A stretch of DNA of 64,000 bases. Origin: Zygaena filipendulae (taxonomy: Eukaryota; Arthropoda; Insecta; Lepidoptera; Zygaenidae). The stretch spans positions 2,554,501 through 2,618,500 of the forward strand of contig OU015658.1 of the NCBI GenBank assembly GCA_907165275.2, read 5' to 3'. The notes under the pieces were generated by a model that worked only from the letters and a program-made list of their open reading frames with translations, made no database searches and was not told the DNA's origin. The position numbers and the translations under genes were made by a program. Positions 53,763 through 63,021 of this stretch are shown here, piece after piece. Each line of letters starts with the position of its first letter. The first letter of the stretch is position 1.

Positions 53763-54605
53763 CCTATATAACTAACAATCAGTAGGTATCTAACATTCAT
53801 TCATAACTTTGATATACGAATAGACAAAAAGACGGTTCATAATCACCGGGCGATAGAAATTATATGTGCTCATTAAGAAACCGAGTTGTCAAATGAGAAT
53901 TCGGCGCCCGGAGCTCCCGCTTCATCCCATTAGCGCATTACAAGTATTCAGCCCGTCGATTAGACCCAATTAAATGCGTAAAGTAATTTCGTCTATTATT
54001 TCACGAAATGATAAAGTTTTTGTTATAATAAAATTTGGCCTCCGCCATGGGCGCCATGTTGTGGCGGTGACATCTTATTAAATTCAGCCTAGGGCCGAAC
54101 TGTGTTACTTTCTCCGCAGTACACTGGCCGGCAATGTTGATTGTATTCACTTGCGTCTGGCTCATTTTCTTTGATATAATAAAAAAAAAAAATTACCTAC
54201 TATCTTATCACGTTATCTTAGCAAGTAACACTTATGGATGACGTCATATTTTATTTTTATTTTAGAAAAATAAATTATTTTTATCATAATCTCGTTTCTC
54301 ACTGTTATCTGCTCGGAAACTTGAGCGATTGTAATAATATGTTTGTAAGGAAAATATACTTCACTATTGTCAAACATTCGTCTTTTCATGTAAGACATAT
54401 TTTAATAATTGTAAAATTTGTTTCGTGACGGCGGTGTGTTCGAATAATTGAAGTAATTTTTGCAGATTCTTAATAAAATATTATAAGAATAGCAGAGAAG
54501 CATAAAAAGAAATTTGGAATTTTTTTTTTTTAAGAATTGTTTCTATACCTAATATTTTTACAATCAATTGAACTGTTAATTGAACTACTGAGAATAAACT
54601 TACCT
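53763..54605. other. Non-coding stretch, partly unique-looking
   Basis: 53875-54165 has balanced composition and many ATTA/TAAT-type words (GAATTCGGCGCCCGGAGCTC, CATTAGCGCATTAC, CCAATTAAATGCG, CTCCGCCATGGGCGCCATG) with no repeat ends. It is one of the better candidates here for a conserved regulatory element. Remainder AT-rich. Confidence 0.4.
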
Positions 54606-54916
54606 AATAGGCTATTTGACTAATTTTTTTTTGGTCCGTCATGTAGAAATAAAAAATATTGGACACGTATTTTTTATTTTTTTACGTAATCAAAAAATAA
54701 CGGCAATTGAGTTGAAATTTCGCGTGACGTCACAACACGTGCAGTTTGTATCGAATAATGACGTCACGAGTCCCCCACGCTCAACTTTAATGCGCTTCAT
54801 CTATATTTATTTTCATTAATCTGAAAAGACAAAAAATACGAGTCTATTATTTTTTTATTTTCTAACTGACGGACTAATTAGAATTTTGATTTTAATACCA
54901 TGGAAAATACCCAATT
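54606..54916 (-). mobile_element. TGACGTCA-bearing MITE, copy E
   Basis: Reverse orientation: TAGGCTATTTGACTAA and TTGGTCCGTCATGTAGAAAT at the left; ACGGACTAATTAGAATTTTG, TACCATGGAAAATACCCAAT at the right. Core GCGTGACGTCACAACACG and TAATGACGTCACGAGTCC. Same terminal subtype as copy D. Confidence 0.8.
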
Positions 54917-55552
54917 ATAACTAGTTTAAAATTCACATTATAATTTTTATTGTCCCGCAGTGTACCTATAGAGTTTAGACCAATTTTGGAATTTCTTTCT
55001 CTGGATCTCCTCTCTTTCTTATTTCATTTCAATAAAGCACAACTTAGACGAGTAAGTAGTCGAATGGAAATATTTTTGTTGTCTAAAAAAATATTCGATA
55101 CAAACGAAGTTGGGACTTCTTCACTGTGTCGTAGAATTTATTTCTCCGTGTACATTTTTATTCTAATATAGAATTGTATTAAATTATTATGTTATTCTTA
55201 AAAACGTAGGTAGACGGGGGCGCCGAGTTAAATTGGTTGTTATTTGAAATACATTTTATATGAGATTTTATAGCCCTCTTCTTTTGAGTGTGCTTGTGTT
55301 CAATTTTTTCCTTTAATTGCGCATATTTTTTTTAAATTCGTTTATTAAATTTCCATGAGATAATCAAATATAAGTAGGTATGACGTACTTAAACCTAAAT
55401 TCAAAATAAGTAAATTTATTTAATTTTATCGTCATCAAGGTTTTATTTATCTGTGAAACTATATTGGCGAATTTATGGTTGGTTTTGTTTTTATGTAGGC
55501 ATATAGATAGACCTGTGCCTGTAATTGTATCTGCATGTAGGTATTCTTAAAT
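54917..55552. other. Non-coding stretch
   Basis: A 73-codon ORF (54950-55171) has no domain. AT-rich, nothing recognised. Confidence 0.4.
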
Positions 55553-55762
55553 GCCTACTAATATTATACATGCGAAAGTAACTCTGTCTAGTGTCTGTCT
55601 GTCTGTCTGTTACACGTTCACGCCTTCACGACTCAACCGATCATCATGAAATTTTGTATTTACGTTGTCAGGGGTACAGAGAAGGACATGGGGCAATTTC
55701 AATCCCGGAATTATCGCAGGATCTACGAAATTAACGCGGGTGAAACCGCGGGGAACAGCTAG
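55553..55762 (+). mobile_element. Full-length Helitron-like copy
   Basis: GCCTACTAATATTATACATG, a (GTCT)n run, ACGTTCACGCCTTCACGACT, GATCATCATGAAATTTTG, ACGTTGTCAGGGGTACAGAG, AAGGACATGGGGCAATTTC, ACGCGGGTGAAACCGCGGGG, ACAGCTAG before T. The very first bases are GC in place of TC. About 210 bases. Confidence 0.82.
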
Positions 55763-56216
55763 TAAAAAATAATAGTGAACTACACTATTCATGGAAGAAG
55801 TTAAATAAAAATGTTTTCGTTTTTCAGATCACGAAACGCGAGTACAAAACAAACATGAAGTGTTTTTCGCAGATAAAACTACCGGAAAGTCTGAAAAAAA
55901 AAAAAAAGTTGATCACTATACATATTACCTACCTTTTGATGCCATATTCAATGATTTTTGGACCAAAGAAAGCTTCTTATCTCAATTCCCTTTCATAATG
56001 CATCGTACGCCATATACATTTGCGGGGGAGGTAAAACACCATTAATAACAGGATTAGGGGGTGAGCAGAGAGAATAAATCGAGACGTAACCGCCTCGGGG
56101 GCCCAAGATTTATCGGTTACTTAGCATAAGTTGGAACCGCGATGCGTTTTTCATTAATATTTCATCCTAGTTATATCGTCTTGGTGGTGCGTTTTATGTA
56201 TTCACATAATTCTAAC
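55763..56216. other. Non-coding stretch
   Basis: A 61-codon ORF at 55860-56045 has no domain. A GC-richer patch lies near 56055-56110 (GAGACGTAACCGCCTCGGGG). No repeat recognised. Confidence 0.4.
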
Positions 56217-56430
56217 TAGTTTTTCCTCGCGGATTCAGTTACGTGAGTTTCAGCGTTCTCTCGGGAATTTTCCTCCTTCACTCATCCAAGTTTAAAACTT
56301 CCCTAGAGTGTCCTGGATCAAAACTGTTAGTTATAAGCATATAACATAAATGTTAAATTTCATCAAAATAGATTTAATCGTTCCAAAGATCATTCCACAG
56401 TATGAACTTTAACGTTGCATATTTTGAGGA
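56217..56430 (-). mobile_element. Degraded Helitron-like copy
   Basis: CTAGTTTTTCCTCGCGGATT, CAGTTACGTGAGTTTCAGCG, TTCTCTCGGGAATTTTCC, then CTAGAGTGTCCTGGATCAAA and a faint match to the subfamily at 24193. The 5' end is not recognisable. Confidence 0.5.
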
Positions 56431-56439
56431 AAGATTTGA

Positions 56440-56607
56440 TTTTTTTTTGTTTGTCACGATTTAACTTAAAAACTACTGGACCGATTACAAAAATTCTTTC
56501 ATCATTAGAAAGCTACACTATCCCTGAGTAACATGGGCTATATTGTATTCCGGAATTCCCGCGGGAACTCTGAAATTACCGCGGTTGAAACCGCAGGGAA
56601 CAGATAG
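56440..56607 (+). mobile_element. Helitron-like copy, third subfamily
   Basis: TTTGTTTGTCACGATTTAAC, CTACTGGACCGATTACAAAA, GCTACACTATCCCTGAGTAA, GGGCTATATTGTATTCCGG, GAATTCCCGCGGGAACTC, CCGCGGTTGAAACCGCAGGG, ACAGATAG. The final CTAG is mutated to ATAG, and the 5' end is lost. Confidence 0.75.
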
Positions 56608-57549
56608 TAAATTATAAATTGACAACAGAAAAAAAGACTGCATCCATTTTCAATGTGAACAAATGTGAACCAAACCAAATATGTATCAAGAAATTCCTCG
56701 ACCCAAGAAATGAAAGAAACTATTAATGTGACTCTGATGAATTAATATTTGAATGCCTCAATAAAATATTCCCTTTTACAACGTCTCAATCAAAATCATT
56801 ATTAGCATTAATCAAATCAATCCCGGGCCAGCGCAGAGATGGATTTATAGAGAGCTGCAAAAACGTTTTTTTTTTTTTATTCTTTTCCTTCGTTGATAAT
56901 ACCGATGTAGGTTGGTACCCAAATGGAATAGAGTAGAGGTGGAGAATTCCAGGGGCCCTTTACTGAATGCGTATGTAATAAATCCAACAGATCCAATTTA
57001 TTGTAATAAAAGTAATATTTTAGGAGATATCTTTATTTACCTAATATTTCTCTAAGGACATGTTTTCACAACTCACGCATGTAAATGCTCTATATTCCTA
57101 TAGGTTAAACGTGTTATTCCTTCATGAAAAATATTAAACCGTTACAGTAGAGACAAATATTCGTCGTTTCTAAGCAGTGTTCAAAGAGTCCTAATTTGAT
57201 AGAATTGTCTATCAAAAATGAAATGTCTTCTCTTTTGAGTGTTATTTTTTTATGCGATGAGAGTAATATAACGAAATATTTAAACAAAACTGTTCTGATG
57301 CAGTTTTCATTTCTAACACTAAGTTGCTAGCTCTCTTTTTTGTATTTAATGTAGTAGAGCATCTTTTAGTCATTAAATATTAACTATCCGGTTACATAAG
57401 TTATATAATGATTCCTTTTAAAAATCAGTGTAGATACTATATTTCGTTATACTTACCACTGGTAAGTTACCAGTTGATGGTCCTAAATAAATAAATAGGT
57501 TGCAGTAGCTCTATATTATATTATAAGATTTTGGCGAAAGACAAAAGAT
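56608..57549. other. Non-coding AT-rich stretch
   Basis: No gene or repeat family recognised. (AAAT)n-like CCTAAATAAATAAATAG near 57481 might be the trace of a retroposon tail. Confidence 0.4.
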
Positions 57550-57720
57550 CTGGCGGGGCTAATTGATAATTACCGAGTATTACAGCTACCCTCAATTTGC
57601 GAGGAACAGTAAAAATTAGCCGTCGCCCCCCGGGGGGCCACCGCGGAGCTGCGGTGTGCTTCCGACAGTCGCCAGGTAGCGGGGGGGCGTTATTAGCAAT
57701 CGAACGATTACACGATTCGC
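57550..57720. other. GC-rich island of unknown nature
   Basis: GCCGTCGCCCCCCGGGGGGC, CACCGCGGAGCTGCGGTGTG, CAGTCGCCAGGTAGCGGG. The self-complementary CCCCCCGGGGGG and CACCGCGGAGCTGCGGTG form hairpins. A 78-codon minus-strand ORF with a single C-x-x-C pair crosses it but shows no domain. Neither flank carries inverted ends. Confidence 0.35.
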
Positions 57721-58139
57721 ACTTTTGCATTGATTGCTGGATTTGTATTATAACCATAATATTTTTTTGTTGAATTTAGTTTGTGTACCTGATCTATATT
57801 TTACACTACATATATTATTAAGCAGAAAAGTTTGTTTAAAAACTCAAAACTACAAAAAATTATTAAAATCATTAAGGTAGGTACATCCGTGTGTTGTGGT
57901 TATGTTACGTCTGGAACTACTTAACCAATTAAAAAAAAAAACCTTTAACTGATAGCCTAAATATGATAGTAGGTATGTAGCCTGATAGTATAAGCAGCTT
58001 GAGTAAAAGGTACCTACACTTTCTATATCGGTACTTATGTGGAGCTTTCGAGGAAGGTCTGAAATTCAAACAAATAGAACTGTAGGGAATAAGTGATTCC
58101 TATATGAGTAAATGTCTTGTATAGGTGATAAAGGTACTT
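57721..58139. other. Non-coding stretch
   Basis: TACGTCTGGAACTACTTAAC near 57907 might be a worn Helitron body. Otherwise nothing. Confidence 0.35.
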
Positions 58140-58203
58140 TTCATCACGATATAATGAGTTCTGAAATTGGAGCGAGTAAAACCGCGGGAGAAAAATTAGC
58201 TAG
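58140..58203 (+). mobile_element. Worn Helitron-like 3' fragment
   Basis: GAGTTCTGAAATTGGAGCGA, GTAAAACCGCGGGAGAAAAA, TTAGCTAG. Only the last part of the element can be aligned by eye. Confidence 0.4.
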
Positions 58204-59049
58204 CAGAAAATCTAGTCATTTAAAAATATGCAACTTATGCGTCATGTTAAATGTTAATAAAATGTTTTGATGCTGTTTAAAAAAAAAGCTTTTTAAGATT
58301 TTATTTAAATATATTTATTTCACAGGGAAACCATTGTATTTCTGCTTCCAAAAAAATTTCATGATTTTATCTAAGTAATAGGACATCTCATTAAAAATAA
58401 TGGAGGATGACTCTACAATCTACATGCATGCGTCCAACCCCTACAATACCTAGTTCTAGACACAGGTAAATAAATACCTACCTCACACCTGATTATGTAT
58501 GCATGTTATGTACAGTGCTTAAGTATGTTTAACTGTACATTATTCTTCGATTTAACCATGACTACGCATCCCCCACACAATTTAATACAGCCAGGGAGAC
58601 TGGGGCACGTTGCGCTCCTCGTTTGGGGAGGCAACTTTCCCCCGTCAACGCAAAAACTCAACTTTTTTTTTTGTTTTTAATCAGAATCTCGCAATATATT
58701 GAGACACGCGATTTCAACTGTCGTGGATTATTTATATGGAAAGAGACCTGTGCAATCACGAACGTATATTGTTTTACCAATAATATAGGCCAATATAGAG
58801 AGACAAGTTGAATTAGAGTTTATAGTTTTAGACGAGTTGCAGAGTAATGACATATTAAAATATTTAATTTTGCGATACCTAGCAGCTATATTTTTATGCT
58901 GTTAGTAATAAGAAAGAAATCCACCTTATATAACTAGACTAACAAAATTTCAACTGTTTCAGCAGATATCTTACTAGGTACCTACTAATTCTTTTTAGAA
59001 ATGAATTTAGTGCCAGTTCTATAATAATATCAGTAAATCTTTATTAATC
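58204..59049. other. Non-coding stretch
   Basis: 58560-58660 is mildly GC-rich (CCAGGGAGACTGGGGCACG) within two overlapping short ORFs that show no domain. Confidence 0.4.
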
Positions 59050-59210
59050 TATTTTTTTGTGCTATAATTTTGTAGTTTGTAATATCTGGAACTATACTAC
59101 ATTGATACTAAAAAATCTTTCACTAATAGGAAGTTACAGTATCCTTAAAATAATCCGAAGATATTCCGGAAATTTTGCAAATTTCGCAAATTTACCCTGG
59201 GTAATATATA
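59050..59210 (+). mobile_element. Worn Helitron-like body
   Basis: ATATCTGGAACTATACTACA, AAAAAATCTTTCACTAATAG, GAAGTTACAGTATCCTTAAA, TATTCCGGAAATTTTGC resemble the third subfamily; similar text recurs at 60960. Ends lost. Confidence 0.4.
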
Positions 59211-59329
59211 CAATATAACACTTAAAAATACACGACGTCATGGAAATAGACATTTTAACACAGTAAATTAAAACTTATAAATGACTTTGGATATCTAAAC
59301 TACATTTTTTGTACGTACTTACTAATAAT

Positions 59330-59530
59330 TTGTATGCAATAATTTCGAAGTTCTCGCGGAATTGCTAAATACAAACTTTGCAACCCCATTTCTACCCCTT
59401 AGGCGTTGAATTTACAAAAATCCTTTCTTAGTGCACACCTAAGTCACTTAAGGAATATTTGTGCAAAATTTAATGGATCTACACCCAGCGGTTTCAGCTG
59501 TGCGTCGGTCAACCAGCAGGGCAATTACGT
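59330..59530 (-). mobile_element. Worn Helitron-like copy, fourth subfamily
   Basis: ATAATTTCGAAGTTCTCGCG, GAATTGCTAAATACAAACTT, ACCCCTTAGGCGTTGAATTT, AAAATCCTTTCTTAGTGC, CAGCGGTTTCAGCTGTGCGT follow the order of 23727. The CTAG end is missing. Confidence 0.6.
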
Positions 59531-59771
59531 AACTTTTGTTGCTATCATATTTCAGTTTCAATCAGAAAAATAGCTATTTTGTGATTAATTAATCAAGTTT
59601 AGCAAGTTTATGTTTATGTTTATTTTCGTTGATTGCTAGATATTGTAGGTGTCAAAACGTGCATATTGTAATCGCAAAACCGCTATGTTTTTTTGATTGT
59701 AACCGAAAAATTACAGAAATAAAAGTTACATAATAGCCCCTATGTCAGTCAGTTTCTATTTTTATATACAT

Positions 59772-59932
59772 ACGGTAAAAAGTACCCTATGTCCTTTTCT
59801 GTACCCCTGGCAACGTGCATGCCAAATTTCATCCAAATCCGTTCCGCCGTTTCTGCGTGATTGAGTAACAAACATCCAAACATCCAAACATCCACACTTT
59901 CACATTTATAATATTAGTAGGATAGTAGGATA
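59772..59932 (-). mobile_element. Helitron-like copy lacking its 3' end
   Basis: GGTAAAAAGTACCCTATGTC, CTGGCAACGTGCATGCC, CCGTTCCGCCGTTTCTGCGT, AACATCCAAACATCC three times, TTATAATATTAGTAGGA. The hairpin/CTAG half is absent on the left. Beyond the 5' end TAGTAGGA is doubled, just as after 25141. Confidence 0.75.
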
Positions 59933-60479
59933 TAAAAGATAGATATAAAGAGTATCAAAATACCAAATAGCATGTGCTGCGGTGCAAGATAAAAACATAA
60001 TTTTCCTTTTATTTCGTTATAGCTATAACTGCATATCTACACTGTTAGAACCAATTACGGCGCAGGGGGCCAAGAGTCGGGAAACGTTAGAGGCTCTCCC
60101 CAACCTGTGACTGAAGTTCCAACGCATGATCGATCATAACAAAAAAATACCTCGGGGAGTCAGATGCACCCCCCTCGGTTTCCATAACGTGTTTCTTTTG
60201 ATTTTTGCTCTGTAAAAAATGTATCTACAGTAAGTAAGATTATCGTCTCAAATATGTTTAAAAAAAATGTTTTTTTTTTTTTATGAAATATTTTTCGTTT
60301 TATAATTTTTATATAATGTAAGCACACCAGACCAGCCGACTCTAATCTGTTCTCCTATTGTGGGTCTGCTGGAAGAATGGAACTCATATGGAATAAGCAT
60401 TGACCCTTGGACATGATTAGGTACTTAATAATAATAATAGAGATAATTATTATTTTTACCTTGTTCTTGTGTGTATTAA
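59933..60479. other. Non-coding stretch with a GC-rich patch
   Basis: 60055-60195 is GC-richer (ACGGCGCAGGGGGCCAAGAG, GAGGCTCTCCCCAACCTG, CCTCGGGGAGTCAGATGC) without repeat ends or an open frame. The rest is AT-rich with a T run near 60271. Confidence 0.4.
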
Positions 60480-60778
60480 TCTATATCCAAATATATATAA
60501 AATTGAAGTGTCTGTTTGTAATTAACAGCTTTCACTAAATGCATATGAAAGAATAATATAAGATACTTACATAAAAAAATCAATTATTCCTATTTTTCTC
60601 TGTCTATTTGTTCCGGATAATCTTTGAAACGGCTGGACCGATTTTAACGGGACTTTCACTGACAGATAGCTAATGTTATAAAGAGTAACTTTGGCTACTT
60701 TTATTTTAGAAAAAAATAGTAGTAAAAAAGTGCGGGAATTCCGAAAATCATGCGGGTGAAACTGCGGGGCACAGCTAG
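60480..60778 (+). mobile_element. Helitron-like copy, long subfamily
   Basis: TCTATATCCAAATATATATA, AAAATTGAAGTGTCTGTTTG, ATTAACAGCTTTCACTAAAT, TTGAAACGGCTGGACCG, GGGACTTTCACTGACAGATA, GTGCGGGAATTCCGAAAATC, CATGCGGGTGAAACTGCGGG, ACAGCTAG before T. About 299 bases; it shows the full order for this subfamily. Confidence 0.8.
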
Positions 60779-60939
60779 TTGTTAAATAAGATACATAAAT
60801 AAAAAAAAAACTCGAAAATTAGGCGCGCAAGTTACCTACATATGATATTCAAGTGATTTGTGATAGACGTTTGTGCGTTATACGCGTACATGCAGATAGA
60901 GAACTAATATCGACAGATATTCTCAAAATATCCTGTTAA

Positions 60940-61075
60940 GAAATGGTTTGTTTGTACAAGATAATATCTGGAATTGCTGAACTAATTAAAAAAAATCTTT
61001 CATTTATAGAAAGTTACAGTTTCCTTGAGTTTCATAGATTATTTTGATCCTAGGTGAGCTTCCTAAGTTCACGAG
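60940..61075 (+). mobile_element. Worn Helitron-like body
   Basis: ATATCTGGAATTGCTGAACT, AAAATCTTTCATTTATAGAA, AGTTACAGTTTCCTTGAG, TTGATCCTAGGTGAGCTTCC. Similar to 59050; ends not found. Confidence 0.4.
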
Positions 61076-62384
61076 CGGGAACCATAGGCAACATCTTGTA
61101 TAATATAAGATAATATCCTTTTACAATTATTTTACAGTGGCAAGTCCATTACTTTTAAAAAGTTTTGGTATTCTTCAAAAAATATTTCTTTTCTAGCATT
61201 AAGGTTGAATCTTGAATATTCACAACACAAGGTGGCCGTACACTTTAGCATTCGATGTTGTTTTCAACTCAATAATAGATACGATCTCCAGCTTGTTCCT
61301 GATATAAAGATCTGAACAGATATATCTATTACGTACAGGACAGATGGACAGACAAACTATGGTCATAAAATATTTTTTTGTATATAGGTAGGTTAAATAA
61401 GTACTTTCATCAACTGCTTATATTAACGAGTTGATATCCCGCTTTTAAAACATTTTGTGCGTTAATGTCTACGAAACCTGTTTTTCTACGATTTCCATCG
61501 TGCCTACCTCAATTAAAAAAAAAAAAAAAAAACAAAAAAGAAAAACAAAATGAATCGTCAAAGATAAAGTTGCGTAGTTTTGACAAGTTAATGAAAGCTA
61601 TGATCTTTGGTTCCCAGTAATTAACGTGGCAACTGACACGGTCGGATACGGACGTGGCCCTCCTATATAATTTTGGACGTTCATTTCGGTCAAATTAGTT
61701 GATCCTTCTTTGATAATAAATGTCATTCAAAACATTAACAGTAATATCATAATAACATAATTCATTTTAAAATTATTTGATGATAGTAGCAAGAAATTCG
61801 TTGTTTATTTTGATTAAAGGTTTTGGGACCGTAGATTTGTATCTACATCCTACAACACTTCTTAAATTCTTATAGATAGGTATATTTTAAGTATATTCAT
61901 CAGTGCAGTGCAGTAACAAGCACCAGTGATGGCTGACCTTAAAATGACCCTTATTTAAGAATGCTGCTATCAACAGGTTTGGTAAGTCTTGAGTTAGCTT
62001 TGCCTGAAAAAAATTTCTTATAATTACAAGGTCGTCTATTGACCCACACGATACTATCTATAACAAGGTACACCTACTATCTTATTATTACCTACAGCAT
62101 AACATTTGAGAAATCGGACGCCAGAAAATTGTAAATATTGCGTAGAAACAATTAAATAATTCAGTCATTTTTCTTGATGAACGAAAGTATAATATTTTTT
62201 AACATTTATTTGTAACAGTTGAATAACTTATCTCCCAATACGGGCTCATATTACGTAAATATCATATTAAGTTGGTACTATAACATACTTTATAGCGTAA
62301 TGGGTTAATTTAAGAATGTTGAAATGAATAAATAAATAAATGATATAGTATAGGTACTATCTATGTTCTTGTAGTTTCAACTCT
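61076..62384. other. Non-coding AT-rich stretch
   Basis: No gene recognised. A purine run (AAAAAAAAAAAAAAAAACAA near 61515) and AATAAATAAATAAATGA near 62328, possibly a retroposon tail. 61620-61700 is mildly GC-richer (GACACGGTCGGATACGGACG). Confidence 0.4.
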
Positions 62385-62690
62385 CGGGATAATAATAATA
62401 ATCCACTTCACAACGCACAGATCTACTTGATCACACAGTAAGCTTACACAGTAAGCTTGATCACGCAGTAAGCTATTATTAGCTTGTGTCGTGGAAACCA
62501 AGCAGACGTGGTATATACTACATAGAATTACATATGTATTATACTATAGATATATAAACACACTGGAAAGTGGAACTCTGTGTTCATCACACAGAGTGTA
62601 CCCCCACCGGGAATCGAACCCGGAACCTCTTGATTAGCGGGCAGTCATGGTGACCTACTACGCCAATCGGGTCGTCATCGAATCGAGATA
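62385..62690 (-). mobile_element. tRNA-derived SINE, minus strand
   Basis: On the minus strand an A box TGGCGTAGTAGG (62654-62665) is followed, at tRNA-like spacing, by a B box GGTTCGATTCCC (62609-62620). Distal to it are ACTCTGTGTGATGAACACAG and a tail ending (ATT)n near 62390-62402. The tRNA-like fold lacks a sound acceptor and anticodon stem, so it is a SINE head. Near the tail AGTAAGCTT is repeated three times. Ends approximate. Confidence 0.7.
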
Positions 62691-62720
62691 TAAAAAGTAC
62701 CAAACTACCTATATTTTATA

Positions 62721-63021
62721 CTAGCTGTGCCCCGCGGTTTCACCCGTGTTAATTTCAGAGATCCCGCGGGAATTCCGGGATAAAAAGTAGCCAAGTTACT
62801 CCTTATAACATCAGCTATCTGCCAGTGAAAGTCCCGTTAACATCATTTCAGCCGTTTCAGAGATTACCCGAAACAAACAGACAGACAGAGAAAAAAATTA
62901 AAATATGTTTTTTTGATGTTAGTACCTACCGTATATAATTTTGTGTGCATTTAGTAAAAAGCTGTTAATTTGAAATTACAAACAGAAACTAATTTCATTT
63001 TTATTTATACCTATGTCTAGA
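62721..63021 (-). mobile_element. Helitron-like copy, long subfamily
   Basis: CTAGCTGTGCCCCGCGGTTT, CACCCGTGTTAATTTCAGAG, CCCGCGGGAATTCCGGGATA, AGTTACTCCTTATAACATCA, CTGCCAGTGAAAGTCCCG, GCCGTTTCAGAGATTACCCG, an (ACAG)n run, GCATTTAGTAAAAAGCTGTT, ACAAACAGAAACTAATTTCA, ending ATGTCTAGA. About 301 bases. Confidence 0.8.

Noticed and set aside
62590..62675. Functional tRNA gene on the minus strand
   Set aside because: A and B boxes are good, but acceptor and anticodon stems do not pair well and the sequence continues into a SINE body with a simple-repeat tail.
3298..63021. Small proteins encoded inside Helitron-like copies (for example near 4256-4441, 7899-8114, 24091-24285, 49385-49582, 55610-55792)
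   Set aside because: Short frames recur only because the repeat recurs; they differ in frame, start and end among copies and lack conserved protein sequence.
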